Positions 34,579 through 42,875 of a stretch of DNA of 64,000 nucleotides are shown here, piece by piece. Position 1 is the stretch's first letter. Each line of letters begins with the position of its first letter. The DNA is from Gammaproteobacteria bacterium (GTDB taxonomy: Bacteria > Pseudomonadota > Gammaproteobacteria > JAABTG01), in contig JAGNLM010000002.1 of the NCBI GenBank assembly GCA_017999615.1, positions 1 to 64,000 on the forward strand. The letters run 5' to 3'. The notes under the pieces are model-generated. The model worked only from the letters and a program-made list of their open reading frames with translations. It ran no database searches and was not told the origin of the DNA. A program made the translations under genes and the position numbers.

Positions 34579-35925
34579 CTAGAGATAGCGCAGGTAGATG
34601 TATACGGTGCTGATCACGATGGAGAGCAGCATCAGGGGAAAAGCGGCGAGCAGGAACGGAACGAAGCGGATCGGTTGCCCGGCCCGTTCCGCGAGGCCCG
34701 CCACGATCAGGTTCGCGCTGGCCCCCACCAGGGTCCCGTTGCCTCCCAGGCAGGCCCCGAGCGAGAGCGACCACCAGAGCGGCATCAACCCCTCCGGCCC
34801 CCCGAAGGTCGGCGCCATCGACTTGATGAGCGGAATCATGGTCGCGACGAACGGGATGTTGTCGACCACGGCCGAGGCGATGGCCGAGACCCAGAGGATG
34901 GACAGCGCGGTCACGGTCAGGTCCCCCCCGGTCGCCGCGGCGAGCCACTCGGCCAGCATCCGCAGCAGCCCGGTGGAGTCGAGCCCGTGCACCACGATGA
35001 ACAGCCCCACGAAGAAGAAGATCGTCACCCACTCCACCTCGGTGAAGGCGTGGTGGACGTTGCGGGCCTGCTCGTCGGCGCCGTGAGGCCAGTTGGCAAG
35101 GAGCAGCAGGAGCGCCCCGCCGAACATGGCGATGGTCGCCGGCTCCAGGTGGAGCGGGTGGGCCAGCACGAAGGCAGTGAGCACCAGCCCCAGCACGGAG
35201 AGCGACTGCTTCAGGAGCCGCGGGTCGGTGATCGCCTCGCGCTCGTCGAACCTCATCACCCGCTCCCGATACTGGGGCTCGGCGTGCATCTTCCGGCCCC
35301 AGATGAGGTAGATGGGCACCAGCGTCACCAGGAGGACCACCAAGACCACCGGGCTCAGGTTCATCACGAAGTCGTTGAACGTGAGGTCGACCGCCGACCC
35401 GATCATGATGTTCGGGGGGTCGCCGATGAGCGTCGCGGTGCCGCCGATGTTGGAGGCGAAGATCTCGCTGAACAGGAAGGGGTAGGGGCTCACCCGCAGC
35501 TCCTCGGCGATGAGGAGGGTGACGGGGGCGATCAGAAGGACGGTCGTGACGTTGTCGAGGAACGCGGACAGCAGTGCGGTCACGAGCGTGAGCATCACCA
35601 GGATGCCCCAGGGTCGGGCCTGGACCTTCTTGGCCGACCAGATCGCCAGGTACTGGAACACCCCCGAGCGCTTGGTGACCGCCACGATGACCATCATCCC
35701 CGTCAGCAGGCCCAGGGTGTTGAAGTCCACCCCGTCGATCGCGGCGTCCTGGGTCAGGATGCCCGCGAAGATCATCAGGCCGGCGGCCAGCAGCGCGACG
35801 ATGGCGCGGTTCACGCGCTCGCTCATGACGACCGCGTAGGTGACGACGAACAGCCCCCCCGCGACCCAGCGCGGATCCAGGCCGAAGACGACGGACTGTA
35901 CGGAGTGGACGGTATCCGGACTCAT
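34579..35925 (-). CDS. NhaD/ArsB-family ion transporter (probable Na+/H+ antiporter)
   Basis: 448-residue membrane protein with about 11-12 helices of the ion transporter superfamily. Conserved half-repeat motifs: SAFLDNVTTVLLIAPV and SAVVDNIPFVATMIPL (paired D-N-x-T/P), plus SNIGGTATLIGDPPN and ACLGGNGTLVGASAN. This pattern is shared by NhaD antiporters and ArsB-type permeases; no other ars gene is nearby, while trkH is. ATG 35925 has GGGGAGGGG 6 nt upstream and overlaps the CBS gene stop (ATGA). Probably part of sodium/pH homeostasis. Confidence 0.85.
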   Translation of the reverse strand: MSPDTVHSVQSVVFGLDPRWVAGGLFVVTYAVVMSERVNRAIVALLAAGLMIFAGILTQDAAIDGVDFNTLGLLTGMMVIVAVTKRSGVFQYLAIWSAKKVQARPWGILVMLTLVTALLSAFLDNVTTVLLIAPVTLLIAEELRVSPYPFLFSEIFASNIGGTATLIGDPPNIMIGSAVDLTFNDFVMNLSPVVLVVLLVTLVPIYLIWGRKMHAEPQYRERVMRFDEREAITDPRLLKQSLSVLGLVLTAFVLAHPLHLEPATIAMFGGALLLLLANWPHGADEQARNVHHAFTEVEWVTIFFFVGLFIVVHGLDSTGLLRMLAEWLAAATGGDLTVTALSILWVSAIASAVVDNIPFVATMIPLIKSMAPTFGGPEGLMPLWWSLSLGACLGGNGTLVGASANLIVAGLAERAGQPIRFVPFLLAAFPLMLLSIVISTVYIYLRYL

Positions 35926-36386
35926 GGCGACCCCTCCCCTACCATCGCAGCGCCCGCGCTCCAGTGCGAAACGATCCCGACGAGCCGCATCGTCGTGGCG
36001 TCCACCACGGGCAAGCTGGTGCGATTGTGGTACAGCGAGAGCAGGGTCTCCGCAATCGGGGTCTCCGGGGTCACGGTCTCCAGGTCCGTGTCGAGGCACT
36101 CCAGGACCGGGGTGGAGGCGACCTCCCGCCACCGCTCCCGGAAATCCGCGAGCGTGTCCTTGACGAAGGGCAGGCTGTCGATGCCCGACCGCTCCATGAA
36201 GGCAGCCTTCGGCAGGACCATCTGGAGCAAGCGGTTCGCGCTCACCACCCCGAGGTACCTGCCGGACTCGTCCACCACCGGGACGTTGCGGAAGCGGTGC
36301 TCCAGGATGAGCCGTGCGGCGTCCCGCAGGCGCGCCGTGTGCGGGAGAACCATGGGTCTTTCCTTCATCAACTGCCGTGCCGTCAT
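35922..36386 (-). CDS. CBS-domain protein (tandem pair)
   Basis: 154 residues, two CBS motifs (about 5-65 and 90-150; RNVPVVDESGRYLGVVSANRL and TSLPVVDATTMRLVGIVSHW) forming one Bateman module that usually binds adenine nucleotides. ATG 36386 is chosen because GGGAGA lies 7 nt upstream; an ATG 15 codons earlier has no ribosome-binding site. Sits between trkH and the antiporter gene, overlapping the latter by 4 bp, so it may adjust ion transport to energy state. Confidence 0.88.
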   Translation of the reverse strand: MTARQLMKERPMVLPHTARLRDAARLILEHRFRNVPVVDESGRYLGVVSANRLLQMVLPKAAFMERSGIDSLPFVKDTLADFRERWREVASTPVLECLDTDLETVTPETPIAETLLSLYHNRTSLPVVDATTMRLVGIVSHWSAGAAMVGEGSP

Positions 36387-36470
36387 GCGCGCTATCTCCC
36401 TGTCAGAAAGGGCACTCGGCCGCGAGGCCATCGGGCTCGCGGCCCGTGAAGGCGGGCCTCCGCAGGCGGG

Positions 36471-37922
36471 TCATCGCCGCCAGAAGCCCGGGTAGAACAG
36501 CATCAGGAGAGGAAAGACCTCGAGGCGACCGAGCAGCATGGAGAAGCTGAGCAGCCACTTGGCGATGTCGTTCAGTCCGCCGAAGCCGGCCGCCGTGCCC
36601 CCATACCCGACGCCCATGTTGTTCAGCCCCGCGGCGACGGAGGCGAGTGCCGTCGCACCGTCGACCCCCGTGGCCACCAGGGCGAGCGAGAGCGCGCAGA
36701 AGGAGAGGATGTACAGGAAATAGAAGGCCCACACCGCCGTCATCACCCGCTCGTCGATGACGCGGTTGCCGAGCTTGATGGCAAAGCTCCCGCGCGGGTG
36801 GATGAGCAGCTTCAATTCCCGGCCGCTCTGGCGGTACAGGAGCAGGAAGCGGATGGACTTGATGCCACCGCAGGTCGACCCCGCGCACCCCCCGAAGAAG
36901 CTCCCGAGCACCAGAAGGATCACCACGAAGACCGGCCAGCTGCCCGGGAACCCCGCGGTCGCCAGGCCGTTGGTGGCCACGATCGAAGGGACCTGAAAGA
37001 AACCGTGATACAGGGATTCCCAGAAGGGGAACGTGCCACTGGCGTAGAGGACAGCCACCGTCACGACGATGAGCCCGCCCATCACCGCGGCATAGAGCCG
37101 GAACTCCGGGTCGCTCGTGTACACCCGTGCGCTCAGGGAGCGCCACGAGAGGAAGTGCAGCGCGAAGTTCACCCCCGCGATCAGCGTGAACAGGCCGGCC
37201 ACGACCTCGATGGCCGCGTTGTCGAAGAACCCGATGCTCGCGTCGTGGGTCGAGAAACCGCCGAGCGAAACGGTCGCGAAGGCGTGGGTGACCGCGTCGA
37301 AGGGGTCCATCCCCGCGATCCAGAAGGCCACGGCACAGGCCGCGTTCACACCGACGTAGACGACCCAGAGGCTCTTGGCGGTCTCGGTGATGCGAGGCGT
37401 CAGCTTGTCCTCCTTCATCGGCCCCGGGGTCTCCGCGCGGTAGAGCTGCATGCCGCCGATCCCCAGCATGGGCAACAGGGCCACGGCGAGGACCACCACG
37501 CCCATGCCGCCCATGAACTGCAGCTGCATGCGGTAGAAATTGATGCTGTGGGGGAGGTTCTCGACGCTCGCGAGGACCGTTCCTCCGGTGGTCGTGAGGC
37601 CGGAGACCGCCTCGAAGAACGCATCGACCAGCTCCATGTGCGGCCGGTCCGAGAGCATGAGGGGGAGAGCGCCCAGGAGCGAGAGCGCCACCCAGAACAG
37701 GGTGACCACCAGGAACCCGTCGGAGCCCCGGATCTCGGGCCGGCGGCCACGCGTGACCACCCAGAAGACAAAGCCGATGACCAGCATGAGCCCGAAGGCG
37801 ACCCCGAAGGGGGCGGTCTCGCCGTCCCCGTACCACCAGCCGATCGCCATCGGTGGGAGCATGGAGACGCTGAACATCATCGTCAGCAGCCCCAGCAGGT
37901 AGAGGACGGTGCGCAGGCGCAT
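36471..37922 (-). CDS. trkH: Trk potassium uptake system membrane protein TrkH
   Basis: 483 residues, the expected length, with four repeated membrane-pore-membrane units. Selectivity-filter loops are seen as TTTGGTV, SLGGFSTHD, TNGLATAGFPGS and NMGVGYGG. It imports K+ together with the peripheral NAD-binding TrkA, which is not in this window. First gene of a minus-strand cluster trkH, CBS protein, antiporter. Divergent from the pseudouridine synthase gene across 57 bp. Confidence 0.94.
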   Translation of the reverse strand: MRLRTVLYLLGLLTMMFSVSMLPPMAIGWWYGDGETAPFGVAFGLMLVIGFVFWVVTRGRRPEIRGSDGFLVVTLFWVALSLLGALPLMLSDRPHMELVDAFFEAVSGLTTTGGTVLASVENLPHSINFYRMQLQFMGGMGVVVLAVALLPMLGIGGMQLYRAETPGPMKEDKLTPRITETAKSLWVVYVGVNAACAVAFWIAGMDPFDAVTHAFATVSLGGFSTHDASIGFFDNAAIEVVAGLFTLIAGVNFALHFLSWRSLSARVYTSDPEFRLYAAVMGGLIVVTVAVLYASGTFPFWESLYHGFFQVPSIVATNGLATAGFPGSWPVFVVILLVLGSFFGGCAGSTCGGIKSIRFLLLYRQSGRELKLLIHPRGSFAIKLGNRVIDERVMTAVWAFYFLYILSFCALSLALVATGVDGATALASVAAGLNNMGVGYGGTAAGFGGLNDIAKWLLSFSMLLGRLEVFPLLMLFYPGFWRR

Positions 37923-37979
37923 GGTGGCGGCTATTCTAGCCGCTGTCCCACCTCGCCAGGCCAGCCCGGCCGACCGCCG

Positions 37980-38858
37980 ATGCCCATCCCCACTCCCCCG
38001 TCCTCACCGCCCGCCCCCGGCCCCCAGGCCGGGCGCTTCGTCCTCGAGCACCGCGTGCTGCCCGGGGAAGAGGCGGCGGCGAGCGAGCTCCTCGCCCGCC
38101 TGTGCGGGCTGTCCCGGAGCGCGGTGAAGGACGCCATGGTGAAGGGGGCGGTCTGGCTCCGGCGTCCCGGGACCCCGGGCGGAGAACGGCGCCTGCGCCG
38201 CGCGACCACCGAGCTCAAGCCGGGCGACCACATCACCCTCTGCCACGACCCCGCGATACTCGGCGTCGTCCCCCCGGACGCGACGCTCCTGGAGGACCGC
38301 GGCGACTACACCGTGTGGCTCAAGCCGGCCGGGCTGCTCGCCCAGGGTACCCGCTTCGGCGACCACGCGAGCCTGCTGCGTCAGGCAGAGAAGGCGGGCG
38401 GGCGACCGCGGCCGGTGTTCCCGGTGCATCGGCTGGACCGGGAGGTCACGGGCATCATGGTGGTAGCGCACACGCCCGCTGCCGCCCGCCGGCTGGCGGC
38501 GACCCTGCAGGCCGAAGACACGGAAAAGACCTACCGGGCGGAGGTCCGGGGCGACCTCGCGGCACGCCACGGTACGATCGGCCGGATCGACCTGCCGCTC
38601 GACGGACGAACGGCCCTGACCGAGTACCGCGTCGAGCGCTACGACCGGGCGCGTGACGCGAGCGTGGTGCAGATCCGGATCCGGACCGGCCGCACCCACC
38701 AGATCCGCCGCCACCTCGCCGCCCTCGGGCACCCGGTCCTCGGCGACCCCCGCTACGGGCGGGGCAACGCCGACCCGCGGGGGCTGCAGCTCGTGGCCGC
38801 GGGGCTCACCTTCCGCTGCCCGCTGCGCGGAGACCGGATGGCCTTCGCGACCGATTGA
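37980..38858 (+). CDS. RluA-family RNA pseudouridine synthase
   Basis: 292 residues. Degenerate S4-like N-terminal domain (about 20-85), then the catalytic domain with HRLDREVTG near 150 (catalytic Asp), and the C-terminal RTGRTHQIRRHLAALGHPVLGDPRYG motif of the RluA/C/D group. The N-terminus is Pro-rich (PTPPSSPPAPGP). Which rRNA or tRNA uridine is modified cannot be told. No ribosome-binding site is visible before the ATG. Confidence 0.9.
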   Translation: MPIPTPPSSPPAPGPQAGRFVLEHRVLPGEEAAASELLARLCGLSRSAVKDAMVKGAVWLRRPGTPGGERRLRRATTELKPGDHITLCHDPAILGVVPPDATLLEDRGDYTVWLKPAGLLAQGTRFGDHASLLRQAEKAGGRPRPVFPVHRLDREVTGIMVVAHTPAAARRLAATLQAEDTEKTYRAEVRGDLAARHGTIGRIDLPLDGRTALTEYRVERYDRARDASVVQIRIRTGRTHQIRRHLAALGHPVLGDPRYGRGNADPRGLQLVAAGLTFRCPLRGDRMAFATD

Positions 38859-38866
38859 GGAGACCT

Positions 38867-39349
38867 TCAGGCGCTTGCGGGCCAACTGCGCCGGAACACC
38901 CAGTACTTGTTCACCACGAAGTTGAAGGCGAGGCCGGCGACCGAGCCGGCGGCCACCCCCAGGACCGGCCAGGTCCGGACCGCCCCGGAGAGCCAGAGCG
39001 CGAGCACGTAGGTCCCGTAGTTCACGAGCCCGCCGATGGCGTTCGCGGCCAGATAGGCGAGCCATTCGCCGGCGAGCCCCTCTCGCCCCGGGACCCGGAA
39101 GGTGTATCGGCGGTTCATCGCCCAGGCGGCGGTCGCCGCGCAGAGATAGGAGGCGACGCGTCCGCTGTAGGGGTCGAGCCCCAGCGCGAGCGCTGCCTGC
39201 AGGACGCTCGCGTCCACGAGGAAGGCCAGCACGCCCACCACCGCAAAGCGCAGGAACTGGCCCGTGGACTCCCGCAAGGAGGACTCGCGCACAGGGGGCT
39301 CCCCCCTCGCGGATCCCTGCAACGCCGACTCCGGCGCCGAACCGGTCAC
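38867..39349 (-). CDS. GtrA-family membrane protein
   Basis: 160 residues with four membrane helices (about 33-52, 62-80, 97-118, 124-145) and the closing NFVVNKYWVFRR typical of GtrA. GtrA-like proteins are thought to flip or position polyprenyl-linked sugars for surface glycan modification. Directly follows a family 2 glycosyltransferase gene (14 bp gap), the standard GtrA-GtrB pairing. GTG start, no clear ribosome-binding site. Confidence 0.88.
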   Translation of the reverse strand: MTGSAPESALQGSARGEPPVRESSLRESTGQFLRFAVVGVLAFLVDASVLQAALALGLDPYSGRVASYLCAATAAWAMNRRYTFRVPGREGLAGEWLAYLAANAIGGLVNYGTYVLALWLSGAVRTWPVLGVAAGSVAGLAFNFVVNKYWVFRRSWPASA

Positions 39350-39363
39350 GGGTGCGGACCGGG

Positions 39364-40326
39364 CTAGCGCGGGCCCGGGATGGTCAGGTAGGCGAGCCGC
39401 TTCAGCTCCTTGCGCCCGCGCGTCACCGTCTCCAGCACCAGCCCGGAAGTGAAACTGAGGAACGCCAGCGTCATCAGACCGGTCGCCAGGATCGCAGTCG
39501 GAAACCGCGGAACCAGCCCGGTCCTGAGATACTCCGTCAGGACCGGGTAGCCGAGGCCGAGCGCGAGCAGCGCCAGGGCGAGGCCCGCGAGACCGAAGAA
39601 GGCGAGCGGCCGCTCCTCCTTGAACAGGACCAGGATGGTCGTGAGGATCCGCACCCCGTCCCGGTAGGTCCTCAGCTTGCTCGCCGACCCCGCGGGGCGG
39701 TCCTTGTAGGGGGTGTCGACCTCCGCGATCGGCATGTCGAGCTCGAGGGCGTGCACGGTGAGCTCGGTCTCGATCTCGAACTCCTTGGTCAGGGCGGGGA
39801 ACGACTTCACGAACCGGCGCGAGAACACCCGGTACCCCGAGAGGATGTCCTTGAAGCGGTCGCCGAAGACCCTCGCCACCACGCCCGTCAGCAGCCGGTT
39901 GCCCAGGCGGTGGCCCGGGCGGTACGCCTGCTCGATCTCCGTGACCCGCCGCCCCACCACCATGTCGAGCTGATCGGCCAGCAGGCGCTCCACCAGCAGC
40001 GGGGCCGACGGGGCGTGGTAGGTGTCGTCGCCGTCCACGAGCACGTACACGTCGGCCTCCACGTCGGCGAACATCCGCCGCACCACGAAGCCCTTGCCCT
40101 GCTGGCTCTCACTGCGCACCACGGCCCCGGCGGCCGCGGCCCGGGCGCGGGTCTCGTCCTGAGAGTTGTTGTCGTAGACGTAGACGATGGCCTCGGGCAG
40201 GGCCTGGCGGAAGTCCCGCACCACCTGGCCAATGGCCTCCTGCTCGTTGTAGCAGGGCAAGAGGACGGCCACGCGCAGGCCGGCCCGGCTCGTCGTCAGC
40301 AGCATCCGCTCGGCAGCCTCGCTCAT
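39364..40326 (-). CDS. Family 2 glycosyltransferase, GtrB/DPM1-like
   Basis: 320 residues. GT-A fold with LLPCYNEQEAI at the start and the DxD-type motif LVDGDDTYHA near residue 100, then two C-terminal membrane helices (about 238-262 and 274-298). This is the layout of bactoprenol-phosphate glycosyltransferases that charge the lipid carrier with a sugar in the inner membrane. Paired with the GtrA gene downstream; together they may decorate LPS or exopolysaccharide. Confidence 0.9.
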   Translation of the reverse strand: MSEAAERMLLTTSRAGLRVAVLLPCYNEQEAIGQVVRDFRQALPEAIVYVYDNNSQDETRARAAAAGAVVRSESQQGKGFVVRRMFADVEADVYVLVDGDDTYHAPSAPLLVERLLADQLDMVVGRRVTEIEQAYRPGHRLGNRLLTGVVARVFGDRFKDILSGYRVFSRRFVKSFPALTKEFEIETELTVHALELDMPIAEVDTPYKDRPAGSASKLRTYRDGVRILTTILVLFKEERPLAFFGLAGLALALLALGLGYPVLTEYLRTGLVPRFPTAILATGLMTLAFLSFTSGLVLETVTRGRKELKRLAYLTIPGPR

Positions 40327-40342
40327 CGAGTCTCGATTCCCT

Positions 40343-40387
40343 CGGGCCGGTCAGGCCCCCGGGCGGCTCCCGGGCGCCTGACCGGCC
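40343..40387. terminator. Long GC-rich inverted repeat between the SoxXA-like and glycosyltransferase genes
   Basis: Perfect 13-bp arms GGGCCGGTCAGGC and GCCTGACCGGCCC enclose a smaller CCCGGG/CCCGGG pairing. It lies 37 bp after the SoxXA-like stop. No T-run, so a terminator role is likely but unproven. Confidence 0.6.
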
Positions 40388-40424
40388 CTACGGCGCTCTG
40401 CCCCTCGCCGGGGCGCTGGCCCTG

Positions 40425-41513
40425 TCAGTGCCGAATCCCCGGCACATTCAGGGGGATACCCTGGTTCTGGCCCGCGATGAACAGCGTCAGCTCACCGTAC
40501 TCGGGCGCGTCGGGCATCAACTCGTTCGCCCGCACCGCAACGTTGCACCACTGCAGCCGGCGCGGGAAGTCCCACACCGCCCCCTGGCTCGTGCGGAAGG
40601 TCGGGAAGTGGGCGTACGCTCCCTTGTAGGCCGCCAGGTACTGGCCCCGCACCCAGCGGTTGGCGCCGGTCTCGTGGCAGTCGTTGCAGGTGAAGTTCTG
40701 CTGCCCGACCTTCACGGCCGTCAGCTTCTTTCCCCGCTCGAGGGCGGCCTTCGCCTCCGGGCTCTCCAGGTCGACATTGATCGGCGTGCCGTTCGCCAGA
40801 TACCGCAAGTACACCGCCATGTCGATGTTGGGCTGCGTCTCCATCAGGAGGTCCGCACCGGTGGTCGCCTTGGCGTGCCGGGCCACGAACTCCTCGATGA
40901 CCATGACCTTGTTCATCCGCGGCTCCCACTTCGGCATGGACGCCGCCCAGGTCTTGAACGCCTGCTCGGGCTTCTCGTGGCAGGAAGCGCAGGACTTCCC
41001 GGTCGAGCCCACCTTCGCGAACAGGGCCTTGCCCTCGTCGACGCTGAACATGCCCGGGTTCTCGGTCGGGTCCAGATTGTCCCGGGTTTCCACGGGCACC
41101 GGCCGCACGTTCGGGTCGTCCAGAGTCGGGTTCGGCAATACCGCGGGCGCCTTCAGCGTCTTCATGAACGCCACGATGTCCTTCATCTCCTCCTCGTTCA
41201 GGAGCTTGTTCGTGCCCCAGGGCGGCATGGCGCTCAGCGGATTGTAGACACGAGGGTCGCTCAGATAGTTGTAGAGCCAGGTGTCGTCGCGGTAGGTCGC
41301 GATCTGAGAGATGTCCGGGCCCAGGTTGCCCGCCTGGTCGCTCTTGTCGCCCATGACGTGGCAGGTCATGCAGTGCCCGCGCCGTTTCGAGATCTCGAGT
41401 CCCTTGGCGGCGTCACCCACCACGTTCTCCATCTTGACCGGCTCCTTCGGCGGAGGCGGGGCCACGTCCAGCCGGGGCAGGCTGTTGTAGTCCTTCGTTA
41501 TATTCGCGGTCAT
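40425..41513 (-). CDS. Triheme cytochrome c: SoxX-like and SoxA-like domains fused
   Basis: 362 residues. N-terminal part (about 30-120) resembles SoxX: RRGHCMTCH heme motif near 48, then GNLGPDIS, DPRVYNP and MPPWG, whose Met can be the heme ligand. C-terminal part (about 150-355) resembles SoxA: NPGMFSVDEG, CASCH near 175, CNDCH near 275, and RLQWCNVAVRAN near 322, where SoxA carries its reactive heme-ligating Cys. SoxXA conjugates thiosulfate to SoxYZ in the periplasm. Odd points: no signal peptide or hydrophobic helix after ATG 41513, an in-frame stop upstream, and only one Cys outside the heme motifs, so the SoxA heme-1 Cys ligand seems lost. No other sox gene is in the window. Confidence 0.82.
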   Translation of the reverse strand: MTANITKDYNSLPRLDVAPPPPKEPVKMENVVGDAAKGLEISKRRGHCMTCHVMGDKSDQAGNLGPDISQIATYRDDTWLYNYLSDPRVYNPLSAMPPWGTNKLLNEEEMKDIVAFMKTLKAPAVLPNPTLDDPNVRPVPVETRDNLDPTENPGMFSVDEGKALFAKVGSTGKSCASCHEKPEQAFKTWAASMPKWEPRMNKVMVIEEFVARHAKATTGADLLMETQPNIDMAVYLRYLANGTPINVDLESPEAKAALERGKKLTAVKVGQQNFTCNDCHETGANRWVRGQYLAAYKGAYAHFPTFRTSQGAVWDFPRRLQWCNVAVRANELMPDAPEYGELTLFIAGQNQGIPLNVPGIRH

Positions 41514-41584
41514 TCGCGCTTGTATTCGGTGCCGCCGGCGTGAGCGGCGGCCGTTTGAGGACTACACCCGAAAGCTAGCACCAC
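41510..41584 (-). other. 24-codon frame overlapping the SoxXA-like start
   Basis: Begins GTG GTG, encodes VVLAFGCSPQTAAAHAGG plus six residues and ends in a TGA overlapping the SoxXA-like ATG. The short hydrophobic start, Cys and AHA look like the remains of a secretion signal in another frame. It could be a decayed signal peptide, a leader peptide or chance. Confidence 0.3.
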
Positions 41585-41860
41585 GGGAAGGGGATGTCAC
41601 ACCCTGCCCCCCCGGTCCCTCCCTCCGGGGGGGGGCAGGGCCTGCGCACCACACCCTGGTTGACCCCTGCGAGCCGGCGGCGCTAGCCTGTCCTCGGCTC
41701 AAGACCGGACGTCGCGGTGTCGATAGACTTGACACCCACGGGTCGCGGCCCGGCGGCGGCATCCGGAAGCCCCTGGGGCGCCGGGGTTGTTGCGCCCCTG
41801 GCACACAGGATGCTTTCATTCAGGGCGGTCCGGTTCCGCCCCCCTGCCTTGAGGAGGATC
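41585..41860. other. Intergenic region before the lytic transglycosylase gene
   Basis: Contains the GC hairpin at 41602-41640. A promoter for the + strand gene should lie after it; TTGACA at 41728 and TTGACC at 41662 resemble -35 boxes but no good -10 is paired with them. Confidence 0.35.
41602..41640. repeat. Large GC-rich hairpin
   Basis: Arms CCCTGCCCCCCCGG and CCGGGGGGGGGCAGGG with a TCCCTCCCT loop. Long C and G runs make it prone to sequencing or replication slippage. Confidence 0.6.
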
Positions 41861-42757
41861 GTGGCCTCTCACCGAATCTCCGCCCTCCTGTTCGGCCTCA
41901 CCGCAGCCCTCGCGGCGGTGGGCGCCAGCGCCAGCCCCTCGGTCCAGCGCATCCTGCGCTTCGACGCCGTCACCCAGACCGCCTGGGGCGAGCGCTACGA
42001 GCACGGGGAAGGGGTCGGCCAGGACTACGGAAAGGCCGTCCAGCTCTACTGCGCGGCGGCGCGCCAGGGCAACCCGCGGGCCCAGTACCGGCTCGGCTGG
42101 ATGTACGCGAATGGCAGGGGAGTCACCCGGGACGACGGGCTCGCCGCGGCCTGGTTCCAGCTCGCGGCAAAACAGGGCGACGAGCACGCAGGGCGCATGC
42201 TCCAGCACGTGGCGATGCCGGCGAAGCCGGTGAAGGCCCGCTGCGTCGGACCGCAGGCACCGCTGACCCGCCCCCTCATGGCTGCACGGATCGATCTGAA
42301 ATCCCCCCAGCGCAAGGCCGTCGTCGACACGGTCAAGCGTCTGGCCGACCGCTACGGCCTCGACCCGCACCTCGTGTTCGCGGTCATTCAGGCCGAGTCG
42401 GCCTTCGACCCGAGGGCCGTGTCGCCGAAGGGCGCCATGGGGGTCATGCAGTTGATGCCGGACACCGCCGAGCGCTTCGGAGTTCGGGACCCCTTCGACG
42501 TGGAGGACAACCTGAAGGGGGGCATGGCCTACCTGCGCTGGCTGCTACGCCAGTTCGACGGCAGCGTGGTGCACGCCGTCGCCGCCTACAACGCGGGCGA
42601 GCAGGCGGTGAGCCGCTACGGCGGGATCCCCCCGTACGAGGAGACCCAGACCTACGTGCAGCGCGTCACCTCCTACTACCCGCACCCGAGTCACCCGGTC
42701 GGCGAGGGGGCTTCGATCGCGCGACGGGTCGCGCCCGCGCGCCAGGGAGACTCCTGA
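41861..42757 (+). CDS. Lytic transglycosylase (SLT domain) with Sel1-like repeats
   Basis: 298 residues: signal peptide (about 1-22, ending VGASA), two Sel1/TPR-like repeats (about 40-110; YGKAVQLYCAAARQGNPRAQYRLGWMYANGRGV), then a family 1 SLT domain with catalytic Glu near 178 (IQAESAFDPRAVSPKGAMGVMQLMP) and AYNAGEQAV. It would cleave glycan strands of peptidoglycan in the periplasm. GTG 41861 has GAGGAGG 4-10 nt upstream; an earlier ATG at about 41810 would mask the signal peptide. Confidence 0.9.
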   Translation: MASHRISALLFGLTAALAAVGASASPSVQRILRFDAVTQTAWGERYEHGEGVGQDYGKAVQLYCAAARQGNPRAQYRLGWMYANGRGVTRDDGLAAAWFQLAAKQGDEHAGRMLQHVAMPAKPVKARCVGPQAPLTRPLMAARIDLKSPQRKAVVDTVKRLADRYGLDPHLVFAVIQAESAFDPRAVSPKGAMGVMQLMPDTAERFGVRDPFDVEDNLKGGMAYLRWLLRQFDGSVVHAVAAYNAGEQAVSRYGGIPPYEETQTYVQRVTSYYPHPSHPVGEGASIARRVAPARQGDS

Positions 42758-42875
42758 AGGGCCGGCTCGCGGGCATGCGTGCCCCGGCATCCGTGCCCAG
42801 CATCCGTGGGATAATCGCCCTTCGAACGGTCGCCTCCGCATCCAGGCGGAGCGCGCACTCCTCGAGGTGAGCTCG

